Below are positions 21,990 to 24,306 of a stretch of 24,306 bases of DNA, piece after piece (position 1 is the first letter of the stretch; the number at the start of each line of letters is the position of its first letter). The notes under the pieces are model-generated. The model was not told the origin of the DNA. It did not search any database and saw nothing but the letters and a program-made list of their open reading frames with translations. The position numbers and the translations under genes were made by a program. Origin of the DNA: JBGLNL01 sp046484125 (GTDB lineage Bacteria > Chloroflexota > Dehalococcoidia > SZUA-161 > SpSt-899); assembly GCA_046484125.1 (NCBI GenBank), contig JAWOBX010000068.1:1-24306 (forward strand). Direction: 5' to 3'.

Positions 21990-23246
21990 TTGTTATACCG
22001 ATCCGGTGACACACCTGAAAATATGCACGTTATGACAAGTGGCAGGCGATATTCCTTCGAGATGGGACCGATAAGGCCTCCAAGTGAGGGCAGCGACCAT
22101 TCCCTGCTCATAAGGGCCACCCGCAACTGCCCATGGAACAGGTGTGCTTTCTGCCGAACTTACCGAGGTAGGCGGTTTGAGTACCGGAGTGTTGACGAAA
22201 TAAAGAGCGACATAGACGCGGCCAAAGCCATAAGCGATGAACTGAAAGCCGCCTCGGGGGAGATGGGGATGGGGGGAAGAATAGGCAATGAACTCTTAAG
22301 CCGTCTGATTCGCAGCAATCCGGAAATCTACGGACCTGAAGTAGTGGGAACGGAAACAGCGAATGCGGCCCTGCAGAGCCTGGTAAATGTGGCAAACTGG
22401 ATGGCATCCGGGGCGCGAACAGTCTTTCTACAGGATGCCAACACCCTGATAATGAGAACGCATGAACTGGTTGAGGTGCTCAGATACCTCAAAGAAACAT
22501 TCCCTTCAATCGAGAGAATCACTTCGTACGGGCGCTCACATACCGCCGCCAGGAAATCGGTTGAGGAGATGAAAGAGCTGCACGATGCCGGGCTTTCCAG
22601 GCTTCATCTCGGGATGGAGTCCGGCTCCGATGAGGTGCTGGAGTTCATCAACAAAGGTGTAACTGCCGCTGATCACATAGCCGGAGGTGAAAGAATTGTT
22701 GAATCGGGCATATCGCTCTCTGAATATATTATACCCGGACTGGGAGGGAGAAAGTGGTCGAAGAAGCACGCTGTGGAGACGGCACGCGTACTGAACCAGA
22801 TCAACCCCGATTTCATTCGATTGAGGAGCATGATAGTAAGGGAGGGAACCGACCTGTATCAGAAGCTTGAGGCAGGAGAGTTCGAGCCCCTGACCGAAGA
22901 CGAGATAATCGATGAGTTAAGGCTATTCGTCGAAAACCTGGATTGCCATTCTTATTTGATCAGCGACCATATGGCCAACCTTCTGTGGGAGATAGAGGGC
23001 CGGCTGCCGGAAGAGAGAGAGAGGATACTGGGGATAATAAAGGAGTACCAGTCCATGCCGCTGGAGCAGAGGCTGGCCCTGCAATTGCAGAGAAGGATGA
23101 ACTCTCATGTAGCCGTTCACGGCGGGATTGAGGAGGGCCTGAAGGAGAGATTCGATGATGCCTCAAGGGCAATCGAGGCGAAATCACCGGAAGCGGAGGA
23201 AAAGGTGAATTCAGTCCTGGCCGCCCTCAAGCAGGGATCGATGTGA
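21990..23246 (+). CDS. Radical SAM protein (CX4CX2C type)
   Basis: The 418-residue protein carries its iron-sulfur cysteines as C47-PWNR-C52-AF-C55. This is the CX4CX2C variant seen in a COG1032-like group with motifs such as RNCPWNRCAFC. Downstream, FLQDANTLIMRTHELVEVLRYLKETFP, ITSYGRSHTA and SRLHLGMESGSDEVLEFINKGVT match strands and helices of the radical SAM barrel. The C-terminal third is helical and acidic. The start is TTG 21990, with GGGAGGAG at 21973-21980 nine bases upstream. An in-frame ATG at 22023 lacks a site. The reaction and substrate are unknown. The gene probably forms one transcript with DUF167 and the 111-residue gene. Confidence 0.88.
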   Translation: MLYRSGDTPENMHVMTSGRRYSFEMGPIRPPSEGSDHSLLIRATRNCPWNRCAFCRTYRGRRFEYRSVDEIKSDIDAAKAISDELKAASGEMGMGGRIGNELLSRLIRSNPEIYGPEVVGTETANAALQSLVNVANWMASGARTVFLQDANTLIMRTHELVEVLRYLKETFPSIERITSYGRSHTAARKSVEEMKELHDAGLSRLHLGMESGSDEVLEFINKGVTAADHIAGGERIVESGISLSEYIIPGLGGRKWSKKHAVETARVLNQINPDFIRLRSMIVREGTDLYQKLEAGEFEPLTEDEIIDELRLFVENLDCHSYLISDHMANLLWEIEGRLPEERERILGIIKEYQSMPLEQRLALQLQRRMNSHVAVHGGIEEGLKERFDDASRAIEAKSPEAEEKVNSVLAALKQGSM

Positions 23247-23269
23247 GTATGGGGTCCCGGCGAGTGACG

Positions 23270-24306
23270 TCACATAGCTTGCACCGGATTCTCAGTTCTC
23301 CTGCGTACCCTGAATAACACCAGAACCCCGGCCACAACGGCCAGTCCAATCCCGAATAGCGCTATGGTAGAAAGCTCGGGGATCGGCTTCTCGCCGATCT
23401 CGGTCTCCTGCTGTTCACCGACAGTGTGAAAACCGGCCGGATCGCTCTGGTTGTTGTAGCAAGTCTTGATCCAGTCCCCGTTTCTGACTGTATTGGAGAC
23501 GCGTACTTCATCGATGATGCCGTCAACCTGATAATTAACATCAAAGGATTCGGAACCAATTCTAAGGACTTCAGTCGTTGCTGTTAGACTGCCCGTCGTG
23601 GATTCAGATAAAGCTGAAGTTCCGTCGATGTATATTTCAACAGTATCGTCACTTGAGTTATAAATGGCGACAACGTGATACCAGGCCCCTGTAGTTAACC
23701 CGATATCCTCTTCCATGTGTTTCGCTTGGCCGACGCCCATCCAGATATGGCCATCGGACCAAACACCAACAAAGTATCCTGTGTCGCCGTCATCTCTTTT
23801 ATCGACGAGAATGCCCGTCATAGCAGGCAGATTGTCAAGTTTCGTCCAGGCTTCCAGAGTAAAGCTTCCGGTTATATCAAGGCTTTCCGAATCGGCAACC
23901 TCGACGTAGCTATCCCCCGAGCCGCTGAAATCATCGGCACCATTTATATTTCCGGTCGCGTCCATGGTTACATCTGAGGATGAGCCAATTTCCCCATCGT
24001 TACCGTACCCGGTTGAGTCAAGGTGGTCATCATAGCTTCCAGATCCCTGGGATGTCTCCTCCAGGTGCTGGACCATCTTGAAGTTGGAATCCCAGATTCC
24101 CGCCGGATTGGACCAGTCACCCGCGTCCGCGTTGCCGTACCACAACCGAATCTGCGTGTCTCCTGAGCTGGAAAGGGAGGGAATCCTTACCCAGGCGACA
24201 AGTTCGCCGGTGGCGCCATCGTACTTCTCGATCTCATAATCCAGCAACAGGCTGTTTTCTGAATCGGTAAATACAATATCTTGGCCGTCTGATCTCCCTA
24301 CGTACC
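23270..24306 (-). CDS. DUF2341/LamG-domain surface protein with PELST-type C-terminus (5' end outside window)
   Basis: At least 344 residues are encoded and the reading frame runs off the right edge. The N-terminal part (DIVFTDSENSLLLDYEIEKYD...VAWVRIPSLSSSGDTQIRLWYGNA) matches DUF2341. It is followed by a LamG/concanavalin A-like jelly roll of about 170 residues (GSFTLEAWTKLDN, GAWYHVVAIYNSSDDTVEIYIDG, GIIDEVRVSNTVR). Such domains bind glycans or other surface ligands. The C-terminus has PIPELSTIALFGIGL, a hydrophobic span and a basic tail RVRRRTE, the layout of PEP/PEF-CTERM-type sorting tails. An exported, membrane-processed protein is likely. It converges with the radical SAM gene, separated by 23 bp. 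No internal start is proposed, because the frame is open to the edge. Confidence 0.85.
   Translation of the reverse strand, partial: YVGRSDGQDIVFTDSENSLLLDYEIEKYDGATGELVAWVRIPSLSSSGDTQIRLWYGNADAGDWSNPAGIWDSNFKMVQHLEETSQGSGSYDDHLDSTGYGNDGEIGSSSDVTMDATGNINGADDFSGSGDSYVEVADSESLDITGSFTLEAWTKLDNLPAMTGILVDKRDDGDTGYFVGVWSDGHIWMGVGQAKHMEEDIGLTTGAWYHVVAIYNSSDDTVEIYIDGTSALSESTTGSLTATTEVLRIGSESFDVNYQVDGIIDEVRVSNTVRNGDWIKTCYNNQSDPAGFHTVGEQQETEIGEKPIPELSTIALFGIGLAVVAGVLVLFRVRRRTENPVQAM

Overview
This is a gene-dense bacterial chromosome segment. Its most informative landmark is a probable replication origin. dnaA (7185-8507) is followed by a 363-bp gene-free stretch with two perfect DnaA boxes and an AT-rich tract, then by obgE, nadD and a pyrE-type gene. 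There is no rRNA or tRNA gene to fix the taxonomy. The gene set suggests an anaerobic or facultative member of the Chloroflexota, most likely Dehalococcoidia-like. It includes a glycyl radical enzyme with activase, a Thermotoga-type DAHP synthase, a two-zinc-ribbon small protein, a short SpeD next to a fold-III decarboxylase, a DUF2341/LamG surface protein with a PELST-type C-terminus, and GC-rich intergenic repeats. This placement is an inference of moderate confidence.

Left part (1-4393, + strand): the 3' end of a glycyl radical enzyme gene, its radical-SAM activase, a zinc-dependent medium-chain dehydrogenase and a large DUF3604 lipoprotein. The enzyme's substrate cannot be deduced because only 51 codons remain. 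Next, on the - strand, come a MagIII-like DNA glycosylase and a TrmO-type tRNA methyltransferase (4437-5547). A 347-bp gap follows that holds a rod-like nested inverted repeat (5595-5711). aroF (5895-6911, -) diverges from dnaA, and a recognisable promoter lies on each side of the gap.

Origin and right flank (7070-15867): dnaA, oriC, obgE, nadD and pyrE read rightwards and meet gyrA (-). The gyrA stop codon lies in the loop of a 14-bp perfect or near-perfect stem. gyrA has a good promoter (13870-13898), which also rules out a longer N-terminus. cvpA, endonuclease V and a hotdog thioesterase then run rightwards. The thioesterase overlaps the 3' end of an oppositely oriented MrfA/YprA-type helicase.

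Right part (15821-24306): the helicase is preceded on the same strand by DUF503, with stop and start codons abutting, and by a zinc-ribbon protein. A 547-bp gene-free region contains two tandem copies of an approximately 88-bp GC-rich palindromic repeat. Its second copy supplies the stop codon of a fold-III PLP decarboxylase, which sits downstream of speD in a polyamine-type operon. A small ORF in front of speD looks like the C-terminal piece of a nucleotidyltransferase and has its own promoter. On the + strand, DUF167, an unrecognised 111-residue protein and a radical SAM protein form a tightly packed cassette. The window ends in a 5'-truncated DUF2341/LamG surface protein.

I did not find CRISPR arrays, insertion sequences with transposases, prophage genes or a clear defence system. 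The items most worth following are the rod-like structure at 5595-5711, the oriC architecture, the DUF503-helicase pair, and the DUF167-unknown-radical SAM cassette.
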